Below, in pieces: positions 51,207-62,732 of a stretch of DNA of 64,000 nt. The notes beneath the pieces were generated by a model. It saw only the letters and a program-made list of their open reading frames with translations. It ran no database searches and was not told the origin of the DNA. The stretch comes from Hirudo medicinalis. Taxonomy: Eukaryota; Annelida; Clitellata; Hirudinida; Hirudinidae. The position numbers were made by a program, and so were the translations under genes. Positions within the stretch are counted from its first letter, which is position 1, and each line of letters begins with the position of its first letter. Location of the stretch: NCBI GenBank assembly GCA_011800805.1, contig MPNW01000132.1, forward strand, positions 87,362-151,361, written 5' to 3'.

Positions 51207-54200
51207 ATGGATAAATTCAAACGAACATTGAGCTTAAAAAAGAAGAAGGACGTTGGAGCAGAATCAAGCAAACCTCATCAGTGGCAGGAGGATGAAAGAA
51301 AAGTTCGTGAAGGATGTTGCAGTTTTCATGTTAAGGTTGACTGATTTTTATCTCAACAATTTTGTTTGATGTATTTATAAATTATTTTACTCCTTAGTAT
51401 TTGGGATGCATAGAGGTGTTTGAATCAAGAGGAATTCAGGTCTGTGAGGAGGCAGTGAAAGCTCTGAAAAATGTTGGTGAAATTGACCTGATTTTTTTTA
51501 GAAATTAAGCTTTTTTGATGCATTTGGTTTTCAAATAATTTTGTTTTGCCACTTGTGTTCTTGCATGCTCTAATAAGTTTATCTAATTTGTTCTAGTTTA
51601 TTGTTCCTTTAATTGCATTGATAAACTGAGCATTGAAAGAGCTACCTAAGACGGGATGAAATTTCAGAGAAAAAGTCGTAGTTTTTGGTCAAGGATGTCA
51701 TTGAGGAGAAAGAAAAAGGATGACACCCAGGTAAAAGCTGCAAATGGGTGCTTCGTCTTATGTTCGATGTTCGACGTTTTGCTTCTTATTAATTTCCGTC
51801 GGGCAATTTTAATCGTATTATTTGATGTTTATTACTTAGTTTCATGTTCATTCTTTTGAATTCATTGACCTTTTCAGACAAAGTTGTTGCAACCATGATT
51901 CAGAAAATTGCATTATTTATTCAGACGATTGAATATAAATATAATAATAACTAACTTAATCATATAAAAATAAATTTAAGCGGTTATACGTTACCGAGGC
52001 GGTAGGGTTTATTTGATGCTGATATAAAACTTATAGCAGAGCAAGAGCGGACATCACCTGGCAGTGTTGTATGTCACTGGAGATGCATTGAGAGTGGTGG
52101 ATGAAATCAGCAAGGTGTGTTCATTTGCATGATTAAGTGATGAACCGCTGTAAAGTAATAGCCGATCGAAATGAACGCCAGACTTTCGATCGCTTTTCGG
52201 ACGATTTTGAATTAAATCGCGCATTTTTTAGGGTCTCATTGTCGATCAAACGATCGAAAAAGTCTCGTTTTGTGCTCCCGATCGAAACCACGACAGAGGA
52301 TTCGCGTACATTTGCAGGGACGGAACGACGAGGAGGTGAGTCGAACCTCTGCATTGGTTTTGAACGTTCGAGTGTTTGAACGTTCGAATGTTCCTTTTTT
52401 TCAGGTGGATGTGCCATGGTTTCCTGGCGATCAAGGAGTCGGTCGGTTCGAGTGGAATTTGTTTAAGTAATGATTTTAAAAGTTAATGGCGATGATGATG
52501 TTCAGGGTGAGAGACTCAGTCATGCAGTGGGTTGTGCATTTGCAATATGCTTAGAAAAGAAACAACAGCGGGAGAAAGAGAAAGTGTCGGTCACGTTCAC
52601 CGACAACGGGACCAGCTTCACGAGGCTCGGTTCTTTCAGGCAAGCGAGCGTCACGGAGAGATTGGCCGATCCTCAAAGCGCCATGGTCGCAGGTCGGAGA
52701 ATTTGTTGAGGTCGAAAGATCGTATTTGCATTTTACAACAATTGCAGAACCCATACCTTCGAAGCCCACTTCGAACCCCTTTGCAGTCCAACGTCCTCAC
52801 GCACCCGCCGACATGCTCGAACGGCAGGGCTCCTTTCGATCCTTCCAAAAACTGGCCGACTCCTCTCCCTTCAAGAGGAACATCTCTCTCCGACTGAACG
52901 AACTTCCGTCGAACGTCGACAGGCAAAAACATTTCGCCGGTTTGGATGGGCCCCAGTTAATTAATGGAAAAAATAGTTGGTGTTTGCCGTGATTGCCGTC
53001 GACATGATCTTTTTCATAAACGTTGCACCGTTGTTTGTTAGTTATAGGCACCATTATGGAGGCAGAAGAGCAGGATCCGTTCAGTCCTTCCCCTCCGCTC
53101 GACGCTTTTGCTTCTTTAAAGCTGAGCACCACGTCCAGCAACATTCCATCTTCAACTGCTCCATCCATTTCATCTGGAACCAAGAACAAATCCTTAACCA
53201 CAGTCCCTGTTAACAATCATCAAAAGGATCATTCGTTTAATTTTAGTGCAGGTATGAATTGGTTGGAGACCTGCATGAGATATCAAGAGTTCAAGTGATC
53301 TCATGAGAATGTTCATGTAAAATGAGATTCCTTATATTCCAATAAACACTTTTTTCTCCTCATAAATTGATAATTCCTGAGCCATTAGGCAAGATTTCAT
53401 TCGTGGTTGAATTTGAAGTTGAGGATGAAGCAATTTTAGGATTTATATTAGATTGGATATATTACATTGTATTGGATTTAGGGTCTATAGTATATTATTA
53501 GTAGTAATTTTAATGTCACCAAATTTGTCAAAGAATTTTCATCATGTCTTGAGCATGTTTTTTGAAGTAATCAGAATTATTCATACTCCAGAAATGCAGA
53601 GCTTACCAATTACTCAGAGCAACCCTTGGGCTGAAAATGAGAAATCTTGCCATGCGTCAGAGGCAGAAAGTTGGTTGAATGCAACTGCCAGCAAGATCGA
53701 TCCATTTGCTTGTGCCCCAAGCAACAATGCATTCACTGCAAGATCACAACCTCCACTTCAGTTTGGGAGGGTGGAAAATTTTAATCCATTGACCAATCAA
53801 AATCCACCTTTGCCCCAGGTGCCAACACTTGATTTCAAATTGGTTAATTTAGAATTTATTCAAGGTTTATGATTTGTGAAGGTTTCATACCCTCTGGGTG
53901 GTTATGTTGGGGGAGCACCAATTTCATCCTATAACCATCAGTTCTACCCGGCCGCATACCAAATTCAGGGCAATGCTCCACAGCTTTCTACTGGAATTCC
54001 TGCCAATGCTGCGGGGGCTTTGCCTCATCAGGAGACTCCTTTTCCTCAACAATCGACCATCTCTGCCCAACGGTTTGCCAGTACAAATGTGGACCAAAGT
54101 GGAACATTTTATGGATCCCCCGCTCCACAAAATATTCAGCCAACAGCCAATTCTCAACACTCTGCACAAGATCCTTTCAAAACAGGCAATGTTTGGCCAC

Positions 54201-54259
54201 CTACCACGAATCCTTTCAAAGCAGGAAGTGATGTTCCATCATTCCAATTAAAGATTTGA
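51207..54259 (+). CDS. NUMB: NUMB, PTB-domain endocytic adaptor and Notch antagonist
   Basis: Numb inhibits Notch by linking it to AP-2 endocytosis and is segregated asymmetrically in dividing cells. Eleven exons: 51207-51335, 51398-51472, 51668-51730, 52040-52114, 52232-52335, 52405-52441, 52506-52692, 52748-52939, 53048-53251, 53592-53818, 53882-54259; 556 codons plus stop. The PTB domain spans about residues 25-190: [93 protein letters not shown]. After it come [13 protein letters not shown] and [14 protein letters not shown], the conserved Numb phospho-motif region, several DPF motifs (AP-2 binding) and a C-terminal NPF ([18 protein letters not shown]), as in other Numb proteins. The third exon ([19 protein letters not shown]) is a basic in-frame insert at the position of the vertebrate alternative PTB insert. 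Confidence 0.96.
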
Positions 54260-55231
54260 TTATATTCTTCGTGTTGCAGAAGCTGTTAAAGTGTTTAAAC
54301 TCCAACTACGTCAAAGTAGGGGGAGGCTTCGTTGTCATTATTATTGTGTTCAAATGAAGCTTGCAGCTCGGACGATTCGAATATTGCATTGCAGCGATTA
54401 TTTTATCCGTTCATAATTAACGATGCTGCTCTCTGGCGAGCTTTCCCGACGTCCTCGTGCATTCCTATATACTCTGATTGGTGTCCACGGCAGCCGTTCG
54501 GCCGAGCAGAATTATTTTGAACGATGTTAACTTCTGAGTTTGTTTGCATGCTGTAATCTTCCACAACATGCTTTTTCATGAATTGACCCCACCTATGTCA
54601 TTAGCGAATTTTGACTCATTCACCATGCTGAGTTTCAAGAGTTGATGGTACTGAGTTACTCAAAAATCATAATTATGCTATTGATTCTCACCATATCATT
54701 GACAAACTGACCATATATCTGCTTGCATGATTAACGAACAAATTAATGAAAGAGTTTCGGCCTCCGTGCGATGTAATTATTTTTGTGATTCTGTGATCAT
54801 TTATTTATACGAGTTTCAATTGTTTTTCCCCGTTTCATTCTAATTCAATTTTCATTATGGTTGGCAAGTTTTCAACGTGCGAGCTAGCTGTGCTACCTGT
54901 CCGATAAGTGTCCTAATCCTCGTTGGAATAAATGGGGCTTGTACAACCATTAGGTTGAACTTCAACTATTTCTTAAGAATGTCATATCTTAATGCATGAT
55001 GTTTTGATGGAATATTTTATCACTGTTTAGCATCGAATGTTGTTCGTGTGAAATGAAACAACGAAAGGCTTCACGGCTTGGAATGGATTTATTGTCGACC
55101 ATGGTGCATAAAAACCTCAAGAAACTCTTAAATGGAGATGCATGGCCTTGAAGGGAATGTTCAACGTTTTACCTGATAAGGTTATATGTGATAAAAGAGC
55201 ATTATGCAGGTTTTAGGGCCTTCGTTTATGC
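54260..55231. other. Convergent 3' flanks of NUMB and ADPGK
   Basis: No exon recognised. It should hold both 3'UTRs. No clear AATAAA could be tied to either gene. Confidence 0.45.
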
Positions 55232-57346
55232 CTATATTTGAACCATGAGGCCCGAGGACGATATGTTATCGCCCCCTCCGACCGTTTGGATTACTTTCGT
55301 GCAAACGATCACGGGAGCAAGGCAGATTTCGACATCATTTTCACTCCAACAAGTCACCGGTTCCTCCGGGTCGACCGTCACTCGTGCCGACCCTTCTTTC
55401 TGAGCAGTCGAGAAGGAACCGTCCATGATCAGACGAGAAGCGTCAATTTTCACCTCCTGGCTCCCGCACGTGTGTCGGTTCGCCGTCAGTGCTGCCCTCG
55501 CCGCAGCCTGCTTGGAATTTTTCCAAGAGGATCTTTTTTTCGTCATGATGGCTTGGAAGGCCAACGTGTGTACGTGAATCCTCGTCAACTTCCTCTGCCG
55601 AAGCATGGACCTAGACAAATTGTCGGGCGCTTTCGAAAGCTTCTCGTCCGTGGCTTCGGCCCTGTCGTTCAAAAGTTTGAAAAGGAGACGCATTTGATCC
55701 AGGGTGGCGGCTATGCGGGGGACGACGTCCGAGACTAACGTCATGGATCCGTTCTGCAGCAGACCCAACAGGTTCGGCAACTCCTGTTCGTTCATTCCTA
55801 GTGAATCGGCATGATACGCTACGGCATCCAAGATATCTTCCAGGCATTTCTGCTCCGTGAAGTGTGCCATCTCGAAATGAACGTGCGTGTTGCCGCTCAG
55901 GCCGCTCAGTATCCTCGCCAATTTGCTCAGTCTTTTGGTCCTTTGGTCTATGAGCATTAATGAATTAAAAACACTTTGCAATTTTACATATCAGGAGACT
56001 TTTATCACCTGGTAAATAAGGGAAGTTATCCATCATCTGCAACCCTCCCACCACCAACAGATGTGGCTTGAAAGATGTCAATCCTTCTGCAAATGTCTCC
56101 AAGGATGCCAACATGGGGTTGTTATGGTCATTATGGACGATGAACCTGCATTTAACAGTAAATGTAATTCACTGTCTAGATTGAATGCTTAGATTTTGCC
56201 AAGTCAAACCCACTCAGTGTTTTCAGGAATGCACCATGCTACACATGCACATCATGTCACACCAGTGGGTTTGACTGTAAGTAAAATTTTAAGTGAACTT
56301 CACTGATGTGATGTAACTTCACACAATGAAATCGTGCTGACCTGTTAGCCCGTGGAGAGACATAAGGTCCCCATTGCGCTCCCTTCTCATACTCAAGGAT
56401 CAGATGGATGTCATCCTCATCAACAACATTTCCAGCAACTGTCATGAGAATTTAAAATTAAGGTTCTAATTCACACTTGGAGGGCATTGCACTCACCATT
56501 GATGTTTTCTCCTAATGAGGTCTTCATGTTATTACTCATTTGGGCCCCCAACATCACCTCAAAACCCTTCTTTTGAAAATTCTTCATCATCACTGGAGCA
56601 TTCCCACCCAACACTCTTCTCGAACCTCCATCAATTTTAGCAATTCTCACGAGATGCTTGAAAAGTGTCTCATTTGACATAAATCTCCTGTAGTTTAGTT
56701 ACATAAATGTTATTATTTTGTGAGGTCATTTAGTCTCATTATGATTAACAGAAATCATTTATTTTATTGCTAAGTTTATTCCTCAAACAAATGGGGCCAT
56801 AGGCCACTAACACCATTTTGAAAGCAAATAAATGCCAAATTTAATCATTATATGTGCTGTTTTCATCCCACATTTATAAGTGGGTGACATTCACGATTAT
56901 TCCATCATAAATCAACACATATGTTTTTCTTTTTCCTACAATTTCACATCAAACTAAGGTCCCACTAATCGTAGTACGTATATATATATATATATATATA
57001 GACATTCAAACAATACCCACTCGGCTGCAGCACCATGGCGAAAGAAGTAGGCGAACATTTGTAAGAATTCATCCATATTGTGTATTAAGTGGTGATGCTT
57101 AATTTGATTTGGAACGTCGCCCCCAAGTTTTTCTAGCAAGGTGCTACTGGACACAATAAGGTCTTCACAACTGCCAAAACCCACGGCGACTCTCAAACCA
57201 TTACCAATTCTAGCAGATTGTTCAATCTTCAAGAGACCTTTCAAGATCTTATTTAAATCCTCTTGGGTATTATCATATTTAATGTATGAAAAAATAAAAA
57301 ATATAAACGCCAGCGAAAACGACACTTTAGCTGCACGAGTGAGCAT
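55232..57346 (-). CDS. ADPGK: ADP-dependent glucokinase
   Basis: It phosphorylates glucose with ADP instead of ATP; in vertebrates it is an ER-associated enzyme. Five exons on minus: 57021-57346, 56497-56687, 56342-56438, 56009-56145, 55232-55947; 488 codons plus stop against about 497 in human. The start chosen at 57346 gives MLTRAAKVSFSLAFIFFIFS, a hydrophobic signal or anchor; an upstream in-frame ATG (57412) would precede it with 22 residues. Family landmarks: RVAVGFGSCEDLIV, FFRHGAAAERFMSN, VLGGNAPVM, DIHLILEYEKGAQWG, SPRANRF, LLVVGGLQMM, NTHVHFEMA, LGMNEQELPNLL, LTRIHVHTLAFQ and the catalytic VGGGDNISSSGL (GxGD with the base Asp). The long last exon also shows a shadow frame on plus, which was rejected. 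Confidence 0.95.
56979..57000. repeat. (TA)11 microsatellite in an ADPGK intron
   Basis: A TA run lies about 20 bases from the donor of the first ADPGK intron. Confidence 0.9.
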
Positions 57347-57412
57347 CCCGAACCCAATATCAACATGGACATTCCATAGTAAATAATATTCCATGATAAA
57401 CCACGCCCCCAT

Positions 57413-59460
57413 ATTATAATAATAAATTAGGAATACAATTAATTAAAATTTTAAAAATATATTTTCAATTCAAAACATTGTAAACGCTGTGTAATTAACA
57501 AAAGCGATTAATGAAAGTTTATATTATCCATAGACTTTACATATCTGATCTATTTAAGATAATAAATATCGCTTTGCTTCAGCATTCAAAATAGTTGTAC
57601 AAATTGCAAATTTAAATGGTTAAATATTTTAATTTAATACTTTCTAGCTCCTCGTGTAGATATTGGTAACCTATAGAAAGAGACGCTCATTATAATATTA
57701 ATTCAATGTTTGAAAAGCTAGCCTCATTATCTGTATAGCTTAAAGAATCTGGATATTCAGAATCTATTTATAACTCTTCATATAGGTAGCCAATAGAATA
57801 CATTGATTTTCAATATACATTGATTTTAAAATAAGTTTATATAATTTAAGTATGCACAGAAAATATTAAATTAAAAAGTTGGCCATTTCATAGGCTGTTA
57901 TTCTTTTTTCATTCGTATGCTTAGTGCAGCATGGGCTCGCGTGTTTATTTCGAGCAAGTTAAAATGTTTTAAACTTATCTGTGCACTTTTTTACAGATTG
58001 AAAAATTTGTTCAATTTCTGTGATACTTAAAAGATTTTGAAGCTGCTAGCATCAGTCAATGTCAGTTGAATCATTTGTGACAAATTTATATAGTGAACTA
58101 GTTGCTGAATAACCAACATGTATTTCATATTTAATCCATTTGGTTTATATCCAATTGATATGATATGATATGATTGTGATGATAGTGACTGTTATCATGG
58201 AATTGTCACATTATTCTTCTCGGCTCCTCAATTGGTCATTTGAAAGGGCTCATGACCAGGGCATGCATTGAGCATTCATTCATTCACTCATCTAAGCATT
58301 GATCAGTTAATTGTAAAGTGTGAGTAAACTGTTCAGTCCACTCTGGTCCTTTATTTGTTTCAGTGCTTCTGCGGGTTTGTTTTCAATCTGTGAAACTGCC
58401 ACCACAGGCAAGGCTAGAAGAGTTAAAAGTGATTCTGTTGTACTCAATAAACTCTTAAGTATAAAGTAGGGGTTTTACAAACGCAACTCCTCGTCTTTAA
58501 GAAACCGTTGTAAATTTTGCTATTGTTTAAGAGAGGGAGTAACATATACATAGGTATTTCCGAAATTATATATTAATATAATATTATTATTGGAATAGCT
58601 GAGTGGCTGCTGACTAACACAATCAGTAATTTGTTCGTCCGTTTACCCATTGTTAACAAATTGCTAGGGTTTGAAAGCTACGATTCGTAACCTGAGAATA
58701 CCGGCTATCTCACGAGACAGCTAAACTCCGTGCTAACTGGAGTGCGAACACGCTTCCACCTGCAAAAAAATCCCCAGTGCTGTTATTGAATGCAGTCCAA
58801 ACGTCCAATGGGAAGTTGTTAACAGGTATAGCGTTGATGATGATGGTGGTGGTGGTGGTGGTGGTGGTGGTGATGGTGATGGTGATGATGATGGAGTGAG
58901 TACAAAATGATGATGAAGAGGAGGAGGAGGAAGAAAGGGGGGTAACTGAGTGACGGAAGGGTTGGGGTGGAGATGTCAGGAGTCGACAAATAGGTAAATT
59001 TTCTCGTTTTGTTCTCGCCGCGGATATCCATCGAATTATCGTCTTAATCTTGGAGTCTCTGTGATTTATTTACTCCCCATCCAAATGCTTGTTGCCAGAG
59101 ATTGCTGTAATGGTGACTGCTGTCGTATAGGTGGCATAGGTAGAATAATGATCAGCACTCATATCAGCACCCCAAACAAAACTTTCACGAATAAGTTTAG
59201 AATTTTTTAAAATTCCTATTGTATTTATGTACCATTGTGAGCAGGCATGAAATAGTGTGAGATGGCCCCCCGTGATTTTTAAAGTCTAAGAAAAAATCTA
59301 CTTATTTAAATAATTTACGACTTTGAATGAAAATATTAGTATTTTGTAATCAACAAGAACTAATACAGTGTCACTGTCTCAATAGACACATTCAAACCCG
59401 CAATACTACCCCAGCCTTCATCCCCAACAATCCACTGATAAGCTTTAGTCACAGTTCATT
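57413..59460. other. Intergenic 5' of ADPGK
   Basis: AT-rich DNA with a GGT/GAT tract at about 58838-58892 and a GAGGAG tract at about 58916-58940. No exon recognised. The ADPGK promoter lies at the left side without an obvious TATA box. Confidence 0.5.
58838..58892. repeat. GGT/GAT trinucleotide tract
   Basis: GATGGTGGTGGTGGTGGTGG followed by GATGGTGAT units. Translated on minus it yields a histidine run that is not a gene. Confidence 0.9.
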
Positions 59461-59468
59461 AGTGGATT

Positions 59469-60203
59469 CAGTGGCGGATGAACTTCGTTCTACTTGTGAT
59501 CAAAGCTTGCACATAACACACACACACCTAGCTCATGAGCAGAACGCTGAACTTCGCCCTTAACGTGCAAGATGAGGCTACTTGCTACACCCAGCACATG
59601 ACCACGATTCCCTTGTGTCAGGAGCTACCACCATCCTTTCTGTCAATTGATATCCGATGTCAAATAAAAAACAAAGAAGCAAAAATATGATCCAGGAACA
59701 TGAAGAGCGCTTTAGTCCAAGACAAATGGTATGATGATGTAAAATGGCATGAAGATAAAGATGTTAGGGGAACAATATCAAATTTTGTAGATTCTCTAGA
59801 TTGGGCAGACAATGATTTATACCCAAATATTAGAATAATTTTATTCATTTCGGCTATCAGACCATCTATAACAGCTAGCAATGAAAGAAGTTTTTCGACG
59901 CTCAAAAGGTTAAAATCTTATCTTCGATCTACGATGACAGCTGACAGACTAAATGGGCTATCTCTTACGAACATAAATCAAGATATTGAAATACCAGCAG
60001 AGACAAAAGTTGACAATTTAGGTATATTAGGTTTTTATAAAACTTTTACTTTGAATAAATTTGAATTTTTAAAGATTCAAAAGTACAATAATAAGCAAAA
60101 TGGCTATATCCGCCGGTTGATATTTGCATCAGCAAGCGATTTAGGGCTGACCCTAAGGGTTCAAGTGTGTGGTCCCCCGCCAAAGTGTCTAGATCCGCCC
60201 CTG
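59469..60203 (+). mobile_element. hAT transposon remnant with transposase C-terminal domain
   Basis: The plus-strand frame from about 59700 encodes the hATC dimerisation domain: DLYPNIRIILFISAIRPSIT, SNERSFSTLKRLKSYLRST and RLNGLSLTNINQDIEI, as in ZMYM-like and 52-kDa-repressor-like hAT proteins. The right terminal repeat, read inverted, is CAGGGGCGGATCTAGACACT at about 60184-60203. A possible left end, CAGTGGCGGATGAAC, is at 59469, giving a 735-bp internally deleted element. The left end is uncertain; the catalytic part and BED finger are missing. The open frame continues past the terminal repeat to 60371, which is chance read-through. Confidence 0.8.
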
Positions 60204-60645
60204 CCCAAGACTAAAATTAAAACTTGTCATTATTTTATTAGAGGACATTTAAAGTTTAAAATAATAAACCATTGCAGAACACCACTTTTTGTGCCAAAAC
60301 AGCTCCTCTCTCATTGCTGGCTCCTCCCTCGCGCGTCCTTGTGGTTTGGGGCTTATAGCCGTAGCCGATGAAGGAATATACATAAACACTAATCTAGCTT
60401 AAACTAATAGGCATTTAATTTTTAATCATATTGACAATTTATTATTTAATTAACAACTAAATGTTTGATGTAATGCTGACATGATGTGCTAAAATTGTAT
60501 TTAAAATATATGCAATTATTGTTTAAAACTTTATTTATTTTAAAAATATATTTTGTAATTTATAATATTGATGTATTCAACATTTTGTTTGGTTATACAA
60601 AACAAACTCTGGTGTAATTCGGGTAACGCTAACAGTCTCGATATC
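60204..60645. promoter_or_regulatory. PSMD8 upstream region
   Basis: About 440 bases lie between the hAT end and the PSMD8 start codon, very AT-rich from 60400 to 60570. The PSMD8 promoter must lie here or reach into the hAT element. No clear core motif is seen. Confidence 0.4.
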
Positions 60646-62179
60646 ATGTCTCAGTCGGATCAGAAAAATATGAACGTTTTGTTTCAAATGTGTTCTAATC
60701 TCATAAAGATTTGGAATAAGAAACCAGTCAATTTAGAAGAATGCGGGGCAATGTTGGAGAAATTAAAGGTTTTCAATTTTTGCTGAAATTGATGTGTCAT
60801 TTTGCATTTATTATAATGAATTCATCTTTTCCAGGTTACTTTGGTTGAGTGTCAGATTGATTTTCTTCCTTCACAAGGCTCAACCTTGAACATTCAGCAT
60901 ATAGTTACTGCTAGTACGCATTTCACTGTTTTCTCTTTAGTTAAGTGAATTAGGCAATAAAGATGATTTTATAACAACTTTGTAGGGGACACTTTAGAAA
61001 TAGGAGCACAGTGGGCAATTGCTGTCAAGAACAAAGATCTTTTTGAGCGTTATATGGCCCAGCTTAAATGCTACTATCTAGATTACAAGGTCGATAGTTC
61101 TCAGACAAGCATGTGAGAATCATTGATTTTTGAATTTATTGTGTCTTTATTATAATGTTTTGGAGTGGACTTGAATGAACCAGCAATTTTTGGCCACTTT
61201 TTGTGCAGTGGTAAAACTACTTTGTTTCTGGAAAGTAATTATAAACATCTTTGTTTTATATAGAATGTATCATATTAGCCATTTTGTTATTGTTCTTAAA
61301 TTTCTTATGAATAATCAGGGTGCTTAATGCTTATTTGTAGGGGTCTCCATGTTGAAGAATCCCCCTATAAGGCTCAATTGCTTGGACTAAACCTTCTTAG
61401 GCTTCTTTCAGAAAATAGACTTTCTGATTTCCACACTGTTTGTTTTTGCATTTATCATGTCACGGAACAATTTATTGATTAAATTATTGATTTATTGATC
61501 TCAATCACAGGAGTTAGAACGACTTAAAAGCGATGATTTGAAAAACAGCATCTATATTAAACATCCAATCCAAATCGAGCAGTACATGATGGAAGGTACC
61601 TACAACAAGGTATGTAGCATTTGCTATGTATTAGTGCTATAGCTCACTTGATGTCTGACTACTGTGATAGTTTATAGTATTGGCTATGCATGAAGCCTAA
61701 GTGTGAGAATACAATAATTTTTAGGTATTCTTGGCCAGAGACAGTGTACCCTCTGCTGATTATACTTTCTTCATGGATATTCTTCTGGAGACTATCAGGT
61801 AGCTATGCAAATTTGTAATTATGTGTTCATGACTTCAATTAATTGTTGCTCACTTCCATTTGTCTAAAGGAATGAAATTGCTCAATGCTTTGAAAAAGCT
61901 TACGAGCGGTTGGACGTTTGCGAGGCAGCCCGAATGCTGTTCCTGGATTCTCCTGCTGCAGCCATAAACTATGCAAAATTGGTAATGCTTCTCACTTACA
62001 CCATGTTTCTGTGTGATTATGTTTTACATGATTGTTTCATTTTATAGCAACCAAACTGGAGATTGGAAGGAAGCTACTTTGTGTTCCATAGACCTGAAAG
62101 AGTAGATGATGTCATACCCTCCAAAGAACTTGCAGAGAGAACAATAGAGTATGCCAGGGAGCTTGAAATGATTGTCTAA
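60646..62179 (+). CDS. PSMD8: 26S proteasome non-ATPase regulatory subunit 8 (Rpn12)
   Basis: This is a lid subunit of the 19S regulatory particle that helps assemble and cap the proteasome. Eight exons: 60646-60768, 60835-60913, 60986-61112, 61341-61437, 61511-61609, 61725-61798, 61870-61981, 62048-62179; 280 codons plus stop. Readable family blocks: [98 protein letters not shown] and the C-terminus [14 protein letters not shown], nearly identical to human ...QVIEYARQLEMIV. The C-terminal half contains the PCI-type fold. The start [13 protein letters not shown] lacks the N-terminal extension found in the longer mammalian form. The 61112 junction restores a Met across the intron. Confidence 0.96.
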
Positions 62180-62732
62180 GGCTGAGTATTTCAATTTGAG
62201 AACTTTTGTTAAGCTAAAACATTATTAGAGAATACAATTTGAAAATCTCAAATCATGTCTGATGGTTCCAGATTGGTAGTGCTATAACGAGGTTTTTGAG
62301 TCGGTTGGGATCTAGTTGTTGATGTCCAGCTCCTTAGGAATTTTTAACAGGTATGAAAAGGGTCGGCACATTTGCACTTCAGTGGTTTTTGTTCAAAGCA
62401 CCTCGTTCAGTCAGATGCATGAGGTTGGGGGCGACAGTGCAAGTATCATGAATCCTCAACGCACACGTGCTTTGGCATTGCCACAAACTGCCCTGGAGAA
62501 ACTGCTTTTGCGCCAAACCCGGGCATGACAACTCGAACTGAACGGGATAACAATATCATCTTCAACATCTTTAAAACAAGGTTTAAGATACAAAGCAACG
62601 TATGTGGTTTATATAGCAGGTGTGGAGAGACTCGGACAATTTCCTAAAAATTTCCATTGGTCACGTGTACAAAAACCGAAACGTAAACAGAACTTTAATC
62701 AGTTTCCAAAGCAATATTCAGTGACTATCCTT
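62180..62732. other. Convergent 3' flanks of PSMD8 and HSPA4/HSP110
   Basis: The two genes converge with 553 bases between stop codons. A short open frame at 62316-62528 has no recognisable content. Confidence 0.45.

Noticed and set aside
52133..53216. Minus frames up to 139 codons
   Set aside because: They are antisense shadows of NUMB exons, which have continuous family similarity and phase.
55238..55738. 166-codon plus frame
   Set aside because: It is antisense to the large ADPGK exon, whose family motifs (LGMNEQELPNLL, VGGGDNISS) fix the true strand.
60204..60371. Extension of the hAT frame past the terminal repeat
   Set aside because: The frame passes through the transposon end into flanking DNA; chance open reading.
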